Of a DNA stretch of 64,000 bases, positions 17,877 to 26,512 are shown piece by piece. The stretch is from Methylobacterium sp. Leaf99 (GTDB lineage: Bacteria; Pseudomonadota; Alphaproteobacteria; Rhizobiales; Beijerinckiaceae): positions 124,181 to 188,180 of the forward strand of contig NZ_LMMU01000009.1 of NCBI RefSeq assembly GCF_001422375.1, given 5' to 3'. Below the pieces are notes generated by a model. The model saw only the letters and a program-made list of their open reading frames with translations. It did not search any database and was not told where the DNA came from. Made by a program: the position numbers and the translations under genes. Each line of letters opens with the position of its first letter. Position 1 is the stretch's first letter.

Positions 17877-19106
17877 ATGGCAGAGACCCTGATCAAGGTC
17901 GATCTCACGCAGTCGGCCTACGACAACGACATGGTCCACAACCGCTGGCACCCCGACATCCCCATGGTGGCGATGGTCAAGCCCGGCGACGACTTCATCG
18001 TCGAGACCTACGACTGGACCGGCGGCTTCATCAAGAACAACGATTCCGCCGACGATGTGCGCGACATCGACCTGTCCATCGTCCACTTCCTGTCCGGCCC
18101 CATCGGCGTCGAGGGCGCCGAGCCCGGCGACCTCCTGGTGGTCGATCTCCTCGACATCGGCGCCAAGCCCGAGAGCCAGTGGGGCTTCAACGGGTTCTTC
18201 TCCAAGAAGAACGGCGGCGGCTTCCTCGACGAGCACTTCCCCCAGGCCCAGAAGTCGATCTGGGACTTCGAGGGCATGTTCACGAAATCCCGGCACATCC
18301 CCGGCGTGCGCTTCCCCGGCCTGATCCATCCCGGCCTCATCGGCTGCCTGCCCGATCCGAAGATGCTGGAGACCTGGAACACCCGCGAAAAAGCCCTGTT
18401 CGACACCGACCCCAACCGGGTGCCGGCGCTCGCCACCTTGCCCTTCGGGCCCACCGCCCATATGGGCCGGCTCAAGGGCGAGGCGAAGGACAAGGCGGCG
18501 GCCACGGGCGCCCGCACGGTGCCGGGGCGCGAGCACGGCGGCAATTGCGACATCAAGGACCTGTCGCGCGGCTCAAAGATCTACTTCCCGGTCTACGTGC
18601 CGGGGGCCGGCCTCTCCATGGGCGACCTGCATTTCAGCCAGGGCGACGGCGAGATCACCTTCTGCGGCGCCATCGAGATGGCGGGCTGGGTCCACCTCAA
18701 GGTGAGTCTCATCAAGGACGGGATGTCGAAGTACGGGATCAGGAACCCGATCTTCAAGCCGTCGCCGGTCACGCCGCAATTCGACGACCACCTCATCTTC
18801 GAGGGCATCTCCGTCGACGAGTACGGCAAGCAGCATTACCTCGACGTGACGGTGGCCTACCGGCAGGCCTGCCTCAACGCCATCGAGTACCTGAAGAAGT
18901 TCGGCTATTCGGGCGCCCAGGCCTACTCGATCCTCGGCACGGCGCCGGTGCAGGGCCACATCTCGGGCGTCGTCGACATCCCCAACGCTTGCGCGACCCT
19001 GTGGATTCCGACGAAGATCTTCGAGTTCGACATCAATCCGGGGGCGGACGGGCCGACGAAGTTCCTGGACGGCTCGATCCAGATGCCGCTCTCGCCCGAC
19101 TTGTGA
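17877..19106 (+). CDS. fmdA: Formamidase FmdA
   Basis: This 409-residue cytoplasmic enzyme is of the acetamidase/formamidase family and hydrolyses formamide to formate and ammonium. It matches the Methylophilus FmdA type in length and in blocks such as VHNRWHPDIP, VETYDWTGG, the HIPGVRFPGLIHPGLIGCLP region, REHGGNCDIKDL, and SMGDLHFSQGDGE, where the conserved His and Asp residues bind metal or substrate. In a methylotroph the formate can be oxidised for reducing power while ammonium is assimilated. It lies 127 bases after urtE in the same direction, followed by repeat A3 and fmdB. Confidence 0.94.
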   Translation: MAETLIKVDLTQSAYDNDMVHNRWHPDIPMVAMVKPGDDFIVETYDWTGGFIKNNDSADDVRDIDLSIVHFLSGPIGVEGAEPGDLLVVDLLDIGAKPESQWGFNGFFSKKNGGGFLDEHFPQAQKSIWDFEGMFTKSRHIPGVRFPGLIHPGLIGCLPDPKMLETWNTREKALFDTDPNRVPALATLPFGPTAHMGRLKGEAKDKAAATGARTVPGREHGGNCDIKDLSRGSKIYFPVYVPGAGLSMGDLHFSQGDGEITFCGAIEMAGWVHLKVSLIKDGMSKYGIRNPIFKPSPVTPQFDDHLIFEGISVDEYGKQHYLDVTVAYRQACLNAIEYLKKFGYSGAQAYSILGTAPVQGHISGVVDIPNACATLWIPTKIFEFDINPGADGPTKFLDGSIQMPLSPDL

Positions 19107-19132
19107 GAGCGACCCCGCGCCTCCGGCCCGGC

Positions 19133-19234
19133 GCGGGTCCCCTCTCCTGGAAGGAGAGGGACAGGGTGAGGTGTGGGACCTTTTCGGAGATGTCCCACAC
19201 CTCACCCCAACCCTCTCCTTTCAGGAGAGGGAGC
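19133..19234. repeat. Interspersed palindromic repeat, family A, copy 3
   Basis: This is the best-preserved copy. GGTGAGGTGTGGGAC and GTCCCACACCTCACC are a perfect 15-bp inverted pair around CTTTTCGGAGAT. It is flanked by two smaller hairpins (CCTCTCCTGGAAGGAGAGG and CCCTCTCCTTTCAGGAGAGGG). It lies between fmdA and fmdB. Confidence 0.92.
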
Positions 19235-19295
19235 ACGGTGCGCCCGCACGCCGCGCGGCGGGCCGCCTTCATGCTTCGAGCTTCGAGAGGCCCCC

Positions 19296-19613
19296 ATGCC
19301 GGTCTACGATTATGCCTGCGCCGCCTGCGGGCCGTTCACGGTCCTGCGGCCCATGGCGCAGTTTCAGGACCCGCACGACTGCCCCGATTGCGGGGCGGAA
19401 TGCGGCCGCGCCTTCCTCACCGCGCCGAACCTCGCCTCCATGGATGCGGGGCGACGAAAGGCCTTCGCCACGAACGAGCGGAGCCAGCACGCGCCCCGCA
19501 AGTCGTCCGGTCACGGCCCCGGCTGCGGCTGCTGCTCGGGCGCCAAGGCGAAATCCAACCCACCGGCCGCCAAGAGTTTTCCCAATGCGCGGCCCTGGAT
19601 GATCAGCCACTGA
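19296..19613 (+). CDS. fmdB: FmdB-type zinc-ribbon protein
   Basis: This 105-residue protein starts with the FmdB/CxxC_CXXC_SSSS zinc ribbon: YDYACAACG and DCPDCGAECG, two Cys pairs within the first 50 residues. A basic, Ser- and Cys-rich tail follows (GPGCGCCSGAKAK). FmdB of Methylophilus was proposed to regulate the formamidase operon, but the molecular role of these small proteins is not settled. ATG at 19296 directly precedes the ribbon; upstream in-frame sequence belongs to repeat A3. It lies between fmdA and amiE, with palindromic repeats on both sides. Confidence 0.85.
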   Translation: MPVYDYACAACGPFTVLRPMAQFQDPHDCPDCGAECGRAFLTAPNLASMDAGRRKAFATNERSQHAPRKSSGHGPGCGCCSGAKAKSNPPAAKSFPNARPWMISH

Positions 19614-19621
19614 TCCACTTT

Positions 19622-19822
19622 ACCCTCTCCCCGCTTGCGGGGAGAGGGCCACGGACCCCTTGCCGGGTCCGTGGCAAGCGGAGGCGAAGCCGCAGCGAGG
19701 GTGAGGGGGCGCGAACCGATGAGACTCCCTCGGTGGCGCCCCCTCACCTTCGGCTGCCGCCTCGCCGCGCTCCCCGACGAGGGGGAGACGCGGCCCTCTC
19801 CCCGCAAGCGGGGCGAGGGGAT
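19622..19822. repeat. Interspersed inverted-repeat element, family B, copy 1
   Basis: About 200 bases bounded by CCCTCTCCCCGCTTGCGGGG on the left and CCGCAAGCGGGGCGAGGGG on the right. Inside are GTGAGGGGGCGCG and GCGCCCCCTCAC, plus a CGGACCC/GGGTCCG hairpin. It lies between fmdB and amiE. It is homologous to copies at 26128, 43067 and 51690. Confidence 0.88.
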
Positions 19823-19861
19823 GCACACATCCGCCAGGGTCCATAAGGGAAACATCACGCC

Positions 19862-20929
19862 ATGATGCACGGAGACATTTCGTCCAGCGCCGACAGCGTC
19901 GGCGTCGCGGTGGTGAACTACAAGATGCCTCGCCTCCACACCAAGATGGAGGTGCTGGAGAACGCCCAGAAGATCGCCGACATGGTGGTGGGCATGAAGT
20001 CCGGCCTGCCGGGCCTCGACCTCGTGATCTTCCCCGAATACTCGACCCACGGGATCATGTACGACGCCGCCGAGATGTACGCGACGGCGACCACGATTCC
20101 GGGGGCCGAGACCGAGATCTTCGCCGCCGCCTGCCGCAAGGCGAAGGTGTGGGGCGTGTTCTCGCTGACCGGCGAGCGCCACGCGGAGCACCCCAACAAG
20201 GCGCCCTACAACACCCTGATCCTGATGAACGACCAGGGCGAGATCGTGCAGAAGTACCGCAAGATCATGCCGTGGACGCCCATCGAGGGCTGGTATCCGG
20301 GCGACCGCACCTACGTGTCCGATGGCCCCAAGGGCCTCAAGGTCAGCCTCATCATCTGCGACGACGGCAACTATCCCGAGATCTGGCGCGACTGCGCCAT
20401 GCGGGGGGCCGAACTCATCGTCCGCTGCCAGGGCTACATGTATCCGGCGAAAGAGCAGCAGATCCTGATGTCGAAGGCGATGGCGTTCGCCAACAACACC
20501 TACGTGGCGGTGGCCAACGCGGCGGGGTTCGACGGCGTCTACAGCTACTTCGGCCACTCGGCCATCGTCGGCTTCGACGGGCGCACGCTGGGCGAATGCG
20601 GCGAGGAGGAGATGGGCATCCAGTACGCCGCCCTGTCGAAGTTCCTGATCCGCGATGCCCGCGCCCACGGGCAATCCGAGAACCACCTCTTCAAGCTGCT
20701 CCACCGCGGCTACACGGGCATGATCAACTCCAAGGAGAACCATCACGGGCTGTCGGAATGCCCCTACGACTTCTACCGCCGCTGGATCGAGGACCCCGAC
20801 GGCACCCGCGACGCCGTGCGGGCCATCACCCGGCCCGGCGTCGGCACCGAGGAATGCCCCATCGAGGGCATCCCTTTCGTCGGCAAGGCCTTCGTTGACA
20901 AGGGCGAGGGCCCGCCCGACCCGCCCTGA
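19862..20929 (+). CDS. amiE: Aliphatic amidase AmiE
   Basis: This 355-residue nitrilase-superfamily enzyme hydrolyses short aliphatic amides (acetamide, propionamide) to acid and ammonium. It aligns end to end with Pseudomonas AmiE without gaps in the first 170 residues, and the catalytic triad falls at the same numbers: Glu59 (FPEYS), Lys134 (KYRKIMPW) and Cys166 ([13 protein letters not shown]). The cytoplasmic enzyme forms homohexamers in known relatives. As the last gene of the urt-fmd run it extends the substrate range beyond formamide. The paralogue AmiF is formamide-specific; the closer match to AmiE blocks favours AmiE. Confidence 0.93.
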   Translation: MMHGDISSSADSVGVAVVNYKMPRLHTKMEVLENAQKIADMVVGMKSGLPGLDLVIFPEYSTHGIMYDAAEMYATATTIPGAETEIFAAACRKAKVWGVFSLTGERHAEHPNKAPYNTLILMNDQGEIVQKYRKIMPWTPIEGWYPGDRTYVSDGPKGLKVSLIICDDGNYPEIWRDCAMRGAELIVRCQGYMYPAKEQQILMSKAMAFANNTYVAVANAAGFDGVYSYFGHSAIVGFDGRTLGECGEEEMGIQYAALSKFLIRDARAHGQSENHLFKLLHRGYTGMINSKENHHGLSECPYDFYRRWIEDPDGTRDAVRAITRPGVGTEECPIEGIPFVGKAFVDKGEGPPDPP

Positions 20930-20956
20930 GCGTCGCGTGACGCGCTCCGAGCGGGG

Positions 20957-22174
20957 TCACCGCGACCCGGCCGAACAGGTCTCGACGGGCACCGGGACCG
21001 GTCCGGCGACGACAGGGCCGACGGCGCCCGCGCCGACATCCCCGCGGCGGGCCGTCAGGACGAGGCCGAGGGCGAGGGCGGCGATGCCGGCGCCGAGCCA
21101 GGGCAGGCTGCCGTAGCCCATCCCCAGGGTGAGGGCGCCGCCGCCGAGCGCCGCGCCGGTGGCGTTGCCGAGGTTGAACGCGCCCTGGTTCAGGGTCGAG
21201 GCGAGGTTGGGCGCGTCGGTCGCCGCCTCCACCACCCAGACCTGCAGGGGCGAGACCAGGGCGAAGACCAGGGCGCCCCAGACCGGCAGGGTCAGCACGG
21301 CGGGGATCGCCGACCGGCTGGTGAAGGCGAACAGCACCAGCACGGCGACGAGGGCGGAGAAGCTCCCGATCACCGTCGCCATGAGGCGCCGGTCGGCGAG
21401 GCGCCCGCCCGCGAGGTTGCCGAGGGTGAGGCCGATGCCGAACAGCAGCAGGGCCCCGGTCACCTCCCGCGGGGTCAGGCCGCTCACCTCCGTGAGCAGG
21501 GGCGCGATGTAGGTGAACACCGTGAACAGGCTGACGGAGGCGAGCGTGCTCACCAGCATGGGCAGCAGCACCGCCCAGCGCCGCAGGGAGCGGAACTCCC
21601 CGGCGAGCCCGCCGCGCGAGCCCGGCAGGCCGCCGGGCACGAACGCCGCGATGGCGGCCGCCGCGATCACGCCGAGGCCCAGCACCGCCCAGAACGTCGC
21701 CCGCCAGCCCGCGACCTGGCCGAGCGCCGTGCCGAACGGCACGCCCAGCACGTTGGCGAGGGTGAGGCCCGTGAACATCAGCGCCACGGCCTGCGCCCGC
21801 TGCGCCCGCGGGACGAGGCCGCTCGCCACCACGGCGCCGATGCCGAAGAACGCCCCGTGGGCGAAGGCCGTCACCACGCGGGCCAGCATGAGGAATCCGT
21901 AGCTCGGCGCGAGGGCGCAGCCGAGATTGCCCGCGAGGAACACCCCCATGAGCACGAGCAGCGCGACTTTTCGCGGCAGCCGGGCCGTGGCGATGGCGAC
22001 GAGGGGGGCGCCGACGGCGACGCCGAGGGCATAGCCCGACACCAGGAGGCCGGCCCGGGGGACGCTGACCCCGAAACTCTCGGCCACCTCCGGCAACAGG
22101 CCCATGATCACGAATTCCGTGGTGCCGATCCCGAAGGAGGCGGCGGCCAGGGCCAGGATCGGACGGGACAACAT
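20957..22174 (-). CDS. MFS transporter, AraJ/YdhP-like (DHA1 family)
   Basis: This 405-residue protein with about 12 membrane helices opens with ASFGIGTTEFVIMGLLPEVA, the signature of the AraJ/YdhP/PbuE-like group of drug and metabolite exporters. The motif A-like loop is present (GAPLVAIATARLPRK). ATG at 22174 starts the first helix with only four residues ahead; longer upstream frames are not supported. It is convergent to amiE with a 27-base gap, so it is not part of the amide operon. The substrate cannot be predicted; arabinose, purine or drug efflux are known for relatives. Confidence 0.85.
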   Translation of the reverse strand: MLSRPILALAAASFGIGTTEFVIMGLLPEVAESFGVSVPRAGLLVSGYALGVAVGAPLVAIATARLPRKVALLVLMGVFLAGNLGCALAPSYGFLMLARVVTAFAHGAFFGIGAVVASGLVPRAQRAQAVALMFTGLTLANVLGVPFGTALGQVAGWRATFWAVLGLGVIAAAAIAAFVPGGLPGSRGGLAGEFRSLRRWAVLLPMLVSTLASVSLFTVFTYIAPLLTEVSGLTPREVTGALLLFGIGLTLGNLAGGRLADRRLMATVIGSFSALVAVLVLFAFTSRSAIPAVLTLPVWGALVFALVSPLQVWVVEAATDAPNLASTLNQGAFNLGNATGAALGGGALTLGMGYGSLPWLGAGIAALALGLVLTARRGDVGAGAVGPVVAGPVPVPVETCSAGSR

Positions 22175-22369
22175 GGCGACGCCTCGCGCTCGGGGCCCCG
22201 GCCCGGACGGCGCGCGGCGATCACGCTGCAATGCAGCATGGGCCCGGGCTATCACGCGTCGCCGCCGGCACCGATGCCGCAGGTTCGCGGGTCTCCTGCG
22301 CGCGGAACATGGAACGCACGGGGGATCGGACGGACGTTCGCCAAACTCCGTCCCTCGCCGAAACGACGA

Positions 22370-22398
22370 AGGCCACCCCCGCCCTGCGGGGATGGCCT
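22370..22398 (-). terminator. Terminator-like hairpin downstream of mucR
   Basis: AGGCCACCCCCGC, CCT, GCGGGGATGGCCT form a 13-bp stem with one mismatch. On the minus strand it follows the mucR stop after 32 bases and is itself followed by TCGTCGTTTCGG, a weak T-rich tail. Confidence 0.65.
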
Positions 22399-22430
22399 CG
22401 GTTGCATCGGCTTCCGGACGTCGGAGCGAC

Positions 22431-22967
22431 TCAGGCGTCGACCTTCTTGCGGGGACCGCGGCGCTTCTTCTCGGGCGCGGCGGGGGCCTCTTCCTCCTGC
22501 GGCTCCGGCTCGGGGGCGCTGACCACCTCCTCGGGGGCGGCCTTGGCGAGGCCCTTGCGGCGCTGCTGGCCGAGCCCGAGGGCGCGGGCGAGTTCGGAGC
22601 GCTGCTCGGAATAGCTGGCCGAGGTCATCGGATAGTCGGGCGCCAGGCCCCACTTGGCGCGGTACTGCTCGGGGGTCAGGCCGCGCAGGGTGAGGTGCCG
22701 GCGCAGGGTCTTGTACTGCTTGCCGTCCTCGAAGCTGATCAAGTAGTCGGCGGTGATCGAGCGGCGGATTTCCTGGGGGGTGGCCTTGGGCGGGCCGGTC
22801 TCGACGGCCGGGGCGCCACTCGCCGTCACGCCCCGGATCGCCTCGTGGACATCGCTGAGCAGCTTCGGCAGCTCGGCGCTCTGCACGTGATTGTTACTGA
22901 CATAGGCGGAAACGATATCTGCCGCGAGCGTGATCAGGCGGGCAGCATCGGACTCTGTTTCGGTCAT
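22431..22967 (-). CDS. mucR: MucR/Ros-family transcriptional regulator
   Basis: This 178-residue protein has the Ros/MucR core in its middle: SITADYLISFEDGKQYKTLR, RHLTLRGLTPEQYRAKWGL and YPMTSASYSEQRSELARALG. MucR proteins bind AT-rich DNA as global regulators of exopolysaccharide, motility and cell-cycle genes in Hyphomicrobiales. In this copy the two Cys of the Ros zinc finger are replaced (LISFEDG where VCLEDG is common) and the second His is missing, so it should be one of the zinc-less MucR variants. The C-terminal tail is rich in Ala, Pro, Glu and Lys (EEAPAAPEKKRRGPRKK), longer than in typical MucR. It is transcribed away from the flhA region. Confidence 0.88.
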   Translation of the reverse strand: MTETESDAARLITLAADIVSAYVSNNHVQSAELPKLLSDVHEAIRGVTASGAPAVETGPPKATPQEIRRSITADYLISFEDGKQYKTLRRHLTLRGLTPEQYRAKWGLAPDYPMTSASYSEQRSELARALGLGQQRRKGLAKAAPEEVVSAPEPEPQEEEAPAAPEKKRRGPRKKVDA

Positions 22968-23380
22968 GATCTCATCACCATTCTCAACTTAAGTCATAAG
23001 TCGCTTTGATCGTAGGCTCAAATCTTTCCGCAAGCAATATTTTACCGTACTGACCTGCGCGTTTTTCACGAGTAGTTGTGGATTAAGGGCCGTTTCTCGC
23101 GCTGCATAGGTAGCCTGGCGCGTTGACCCGCAGGGGTTGTTCGCGCGGGCGGCGGCGTCTCGGCTCGGCTTCGCCGGATTCGGCGTTGCGGCGAGGGTGA
23201 TCTTGTCGATTGCCGTCGTGACCGACGGCTCCGCTGAGAAAGCCTTTCGCGGGTGCTGATCTGGACGGACGCGATACTGTCCCGTTGCGGGTCGACCATC
23301 CTGCCCTGCGACCGGCACGGACGAATCCGCCCGGATCACAACGCACCAACGATCATGCCTTGTAAAAGTTTCAATACTGG

Positions 23381-23410
23381 CATTGCCACGACTAAAACGT
23401 CTTGGCAATG
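23381..23410. promoter_or_regulatory. Inverted repeat upstream of flhA
   Basis: CATTGCCA-N14-TGGCAATG is a perfect 8-bp dyad in the mucR/flhA intergenic region, about 380 bases before flhA. It could be an operator or a short RNA hairpin; nothing else identifies it. Confidence 0.35.
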
Positions 23411-23689
23411 GCGTATCGGGGCAGACGCCGCATCGAAGCGAAGATCAGCGGTGGGAAATTTTCGTTGATCCTCCGGTGGGGGCGACGGAACCCCTGCGCT
23501 GCTCCAGAGAAGCCGGAGTTTGCGGACCGCTTTCTCGCTGTACGGGTCGGTTCTTCGTTGTCCGGAAGGAGCCGTTGCCTGAGCGGGCCGGTCAGACCCC
23601 CGTCGGGATTATCCCGCGGCCGGACGCTCGCGTCGCGAACCGGGACCGGCACCGGGTTTTGCTGGCGGCGCGGCGCCCGAATCGGATCG

Positions 23690-23705
23690 TTAACGGTCCG
23701 CTAAC
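23690..23705 (+). promoter_or_regulatory. Candidate CtrA box upstream of flhA
   Basis: TTAA-N7-CTAAC matches the CtrA consensus TTAA-N7-TTAAC at all but one position, 82 bases before the flhA start. CtrA controls early flagellar genes in several alphaproteobacteria, and ctrA is encoded 6 kb away in this window. Confidence 0.45.
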
Positions 23706-23787
23706 CATGGGGGCGGCAAATCTTGCCGGGTCCGACTGGACGGGTCCGACTTGGCGGCCCCCGATCCGGCGGATTACGAGGTTGACG

Positions 23788-25953
23788 ATGAGCGAGACGG
23801 CCGCCGCCGCGCCGGCTCCCGGTCCGGGTTCGGGAATGACTGTCGGTCAGTTCGCGAGCTTCGCGATCCCCAACCGCGCCAATCTCCACGCCCTGTCCAA
23901 GCGCACGGACCTGTTCTTCGCCACCGCCGTGATGGGCATCCTCACGGTGCTCATCTTTCCCCTGCCGGCGTTTCTCCTCGACCTGCTGCTGGCCGTCTCG
24001 ATCATCATCTCGGTGCTGATCATGATGACGGGTCTGTTCATCGACAACCCCCTCGAATTCACCGTCTTCCCGACCCTGCTCCTGGTCGCGACCCTGCTGC
24101 GCCTCGCCCTCAACCTCGCCTCGACCCGCCTCATCCTCGGCCACGGCCACGAGGGCACGGCGGCGGCCGGTCACGTCATCGAGGCGTTCGGCAATTTCGT
24201 CATGGGCGGAAACTTCGTCATCGGGATCATCGTGTTCGCGATCCTGATCATCGTGAACTTCGTCGTCATCACCAAGGGTTCGGGCCGCATCGCCGAAGTC
24301 GCGGCGCGCTTCACCCTCGACGCCATGCCGGGCAAGCAGATGGCCATCGACGCCGACCTCTCGGCCGGCCTCATCGACGAGAAGGTGGCCAAAGCCCGCC
24401 GCTCCGCCCTGGAGGAGGAATCCTCGTTCTTCGGCGCCATGGACGGTGCCTCGAAGTTCGTGCGCGGCGACGCCATCGCGGCCCTGCTCATCACCTTCAT
24501 CAACGTCATCGGCGGCATCATCATCGGCGTCGCCCAGCAGGGCATGCCCTTCGGCGCGGCGGCGAAGACCTACACCCTGCTCACCATCGGCGACGGCCTC
24601 GCGAGCCAGGTGCCGGCCCTCATCGTCTCGGCGGCGGCCGGCATCCTCGTCTCGAAGGCGGGCGTGAAGGGCTCGGCCGACAAGGCCCTGGGCAAGCAGC
24701 TCGCAAACTACCCCAAGGCGCTCGGCATGTCGTCGGGCGTCATGGTGCTGATCTCGCTCCTGCCCGGCATGCCGATGCTCCCGTTCCTGGCGCTCGCCGG
24801 CGCCTCCGGCTACGCCGCCTGGCACTTCGCCAAGGTCGCCCGCGAGGCCCCGCCGCTGGATTCCGACGGCGCGCCCATGGACGCCACGGCCGTGGCCGCC
24901 GCCCAGGCCGCCAAGGAGGAGACCGTCACCGACCTCCTGAAGCTCGACGACCTCAAGCTCGAGATGGGCTACGCGCTCCTGGCCCTCGTCAACGGGCCGG
25001 AGGGCCAGGACCGGCTCACCGACCAAATTAAAGCCCTGCGCCGCCAGCTCGCGGCGGAGCTCGGCTTCGTGATGCCGTCCGTGCGCATCCTCGACAACGT
25101 CCAGCTCGACGCCAACGCCTACGTGGTGCGGGTCAAGGAGATCGAGGCCGGCACCGGCCAGATCTTCCCGGGCCAGTTCATGGCCATGGACCCCATGGGC
25201 GGCCAGGTGCAGCTCCCCGGCCAGCACATGCTGGAGCCGACCTTCGGCCTGCCCGCCACCTGGATCGACGCGAGCCTGCGCGATCAGGCCCAGCTCAAGG
25301 GCTACACCGTGGTGGATGCCGCCACCGTGGTCTCGACGCACCTCACCGAGATCATCAAGGCCCACGTCTCGGAACTGCTCAGCCACGTCGAGGTGCAGAA
25401 GCTCCTGCGCGAGGTCTCGAAGGACCATTCGGACTTGCTGAAGGAGGTGATGCCGAGTCAGATCGCCTCCACGGGCATCCAGCGGGTGCTGCAGTTCCTC
25501 CTGGCCGAGCGGGTCTCGATCCGCGACCTCGGCGCCATCATCGAGGGCGTGGCGGAGGTCGCCGGCCACGTGAAGAACCCGCGCGACATCGTCGAGCACG
25601 TCCGCGCCCGCCTCGGGCGCCAGATCTGCGCCCAGTACCAGGGGCCGGACGGCATGCTGCCGATCATCACCCTGTCGCCGGCCTGGGAGCAGGCCTTCCT
25701 CGAATCCATCGCCGGCGAGCGCGACGAGCGCTACCTCGCCATGCAGCCCTCGAAGCTGTCGGAATTCGTCAACACCGTGCGCGACCGCTTCGAGACCGCC
25801 GCCCGCATGGGCGAGATGCCGGTGCTGGTGACCTCGGTCCAGGCCCGGCCGTTCGTGCGCTCCATCATCGAGCGCTTCCGCCGCGAGACCCCGGTGATGA
25901 GCCAGGCCGAGATCCACCCCCGCGCCCGCCTGCGGACGGTGGGGTCGGTCTAG
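23788..25953 (+). CDS. flhA: Flagellar export apparatus protein FlhA
   Basis: This 721-residue protein has about eight N-terminal membrane helices (residues 40-350) and a large cytoplasmic domain that forms the nonameric ring docking chaperone-substrate complexes. Landmarks are the FHIPEP-type signature area (DNPLEFTVFPTLLLVATLLRLALN, residues 85-115), GRIAEVAARFTLDAMPGKQMAIDADL, and the C-terminal LVTSVQARPFVRSIIERF. ATG at 23788 follows ACGAGG; in-frame sequence further upstream is not conserved. The length matches FlhA (about 690-720). It sits 2 kb from fliJ-fliI but in opposite orientation. Confidence 0.95.
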   Translation: MSETAAAAPAPGPGSGMTVGQFASFAIPNRANLHALSKRTDLFFATAVMGILTVLIFPLPAFLLDLLLAVSIIISVLIMMTGLFIDNPLEFTVFPTLLLVATLLRLALNLASTRLILGHGHEGTAAAGHVIEAFGNFVMGGNFVIGIIVFAILIIVNFVVITKGSGRIAEVAARFTLDAMPGKQMAIDADLSAGLIDEKVAKARRSALEEESSFFGAMDGASKFVRGDAIAALLITFINVIGGIIIGVAQQGMPFGAAAKTYTLLTIGDGLASQVPALIVSAAAGILVSKAGVKGSADKALGKQLANYPKALGMSSGVMVLISLLPGMPMLPFLALAGASGYAAWHFAKVAREAPPLDSDGAPMDATAVAAAQAAKEETVTDLLKLDDLKLEMGYALLALVNGPEGQDRLTDQIKALRRQLAAELGFVMPSVRILDNVQLDANAYVVRVKEIEAGTGQIFPGQFMAMDPMGGQVQLPGQHMLEPTFGLPATWIDASLRDQAQLKGYTVVDAATVVSTHLTEIIKAHVSELLSHVEVQKLLREVSKDHSDLLKEVMPSQIASTGIQRVLQFLLAERVSIRDLGAIIEGVAEVAGHVKNPRDIVEHVRARLGRQICAQYQGPDGMLPIITLSPAWEQAFLESIAGERDERYLAMQPSKLSEFVNTVRDRFETAARMGEMPVLVTSVQARPFVRSIIERFRRETPVMSQAEIHPRARLRTVGSV

Positions 25954-26512
25954 GGATTTTTTTGGGGGTCGCGATCGCCCTCGCCCCGCACGCGGCGACA
26001 GGCTTCAAAGATCTCGTGGGACGCGCGGGTGCCCTCTCCTGGAAGGCAGGGCGATCGCAGATGATGGTCGCGGTCTGAAGCCGCCGCCGAATGGCGTCGG
26101 CGAAGAAGCAGAGTCCTCAGTGCGCAACCCCTCGCCCCGCTTGGCTGGGGAGAGGGACGCGTCTCCCCCTTGCCGGGGAGCGCGTCGAGGCGGCAGCCGA
26201 AGGTGAGGGGGCGATTCCGAGTGAGGCTCCTCCGACGAAGCCCCCTCACCGTCGCTGCGGCTCCGCCTTCGCTCGCCGCAGGCACGACGGGGTGCCTGCG
26301 GCCCTCTCCCCGCAGGCGGGGAGAGGGGGATGCGCGCACACGCTCTGCGCGAACGGGCAAGGGCCGGCCCAAACGCATGCACCCCTCTGCCATCGCCCTG
26401 CCCCGCAAGCGGGGCGAGGGAATGCGCGACCGACTCGATTCATTCCTCAAAGCGCCCTGCCCGATGGTGCAAGGTGCCCGAGTTCGACGGGCCGTCTTTC
26501 AGCCCGAAACGA
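25954..26512. other. Gene-free region carrying repeat B2
   Basis: About 560 bases between the convergent genes flhA and the membrane-protein gene. Most of it is the family B repeat and its flank (26055-26338) plus a second short CCCCGCAAGCGGGGCGAGGG arm near 26401. Frames crossing it translate to Arg/Ala/Pro-rich nonsense. Nothing coding is supported. Confidence 0.6.
26055..26338. repeat. Interspersed inverted-repeat element, family B, copy 2, with flank
   Basis: The core at 26128-26338 runs from CCCCTCGCCCCGC to GCGGGGAGAGGGGGATGCGC, with internal GGTGAGGGGGCGATTCC and GCCCCCTCACC arms and a GCAGGCAC/GTGCCTGC hairpin. The preceding 70 bases (ATGATGGTCGCGGTCTGAAG onward) are also shared with the flank of copy B4 at 51626, so the mobile or copied unit may be longer than the palindrome. 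Confidence 0.82.

Larger units (their letters stand above)
22968..23787. other. Gene-free control region between mucR and flhA
   Basis: About 820 bases with no credible gene. Frames here have atypical composition and no recognisable protein. Next to mucR (22975-23060) it is AT-rich, fitting the long leader and self-binding seen at mucR promoters. It holds an 8-bp inverted repeat at 23381-23410 and a CtrA-like box at 23690-23705. Confidence 0.5.

Noticed and set aside
22989..23408. A 139-residue minus-strand frame upstream of mucR
   Set aside because: Composition is random-like, no domain is recognisable, and it would run into the mucR leader.
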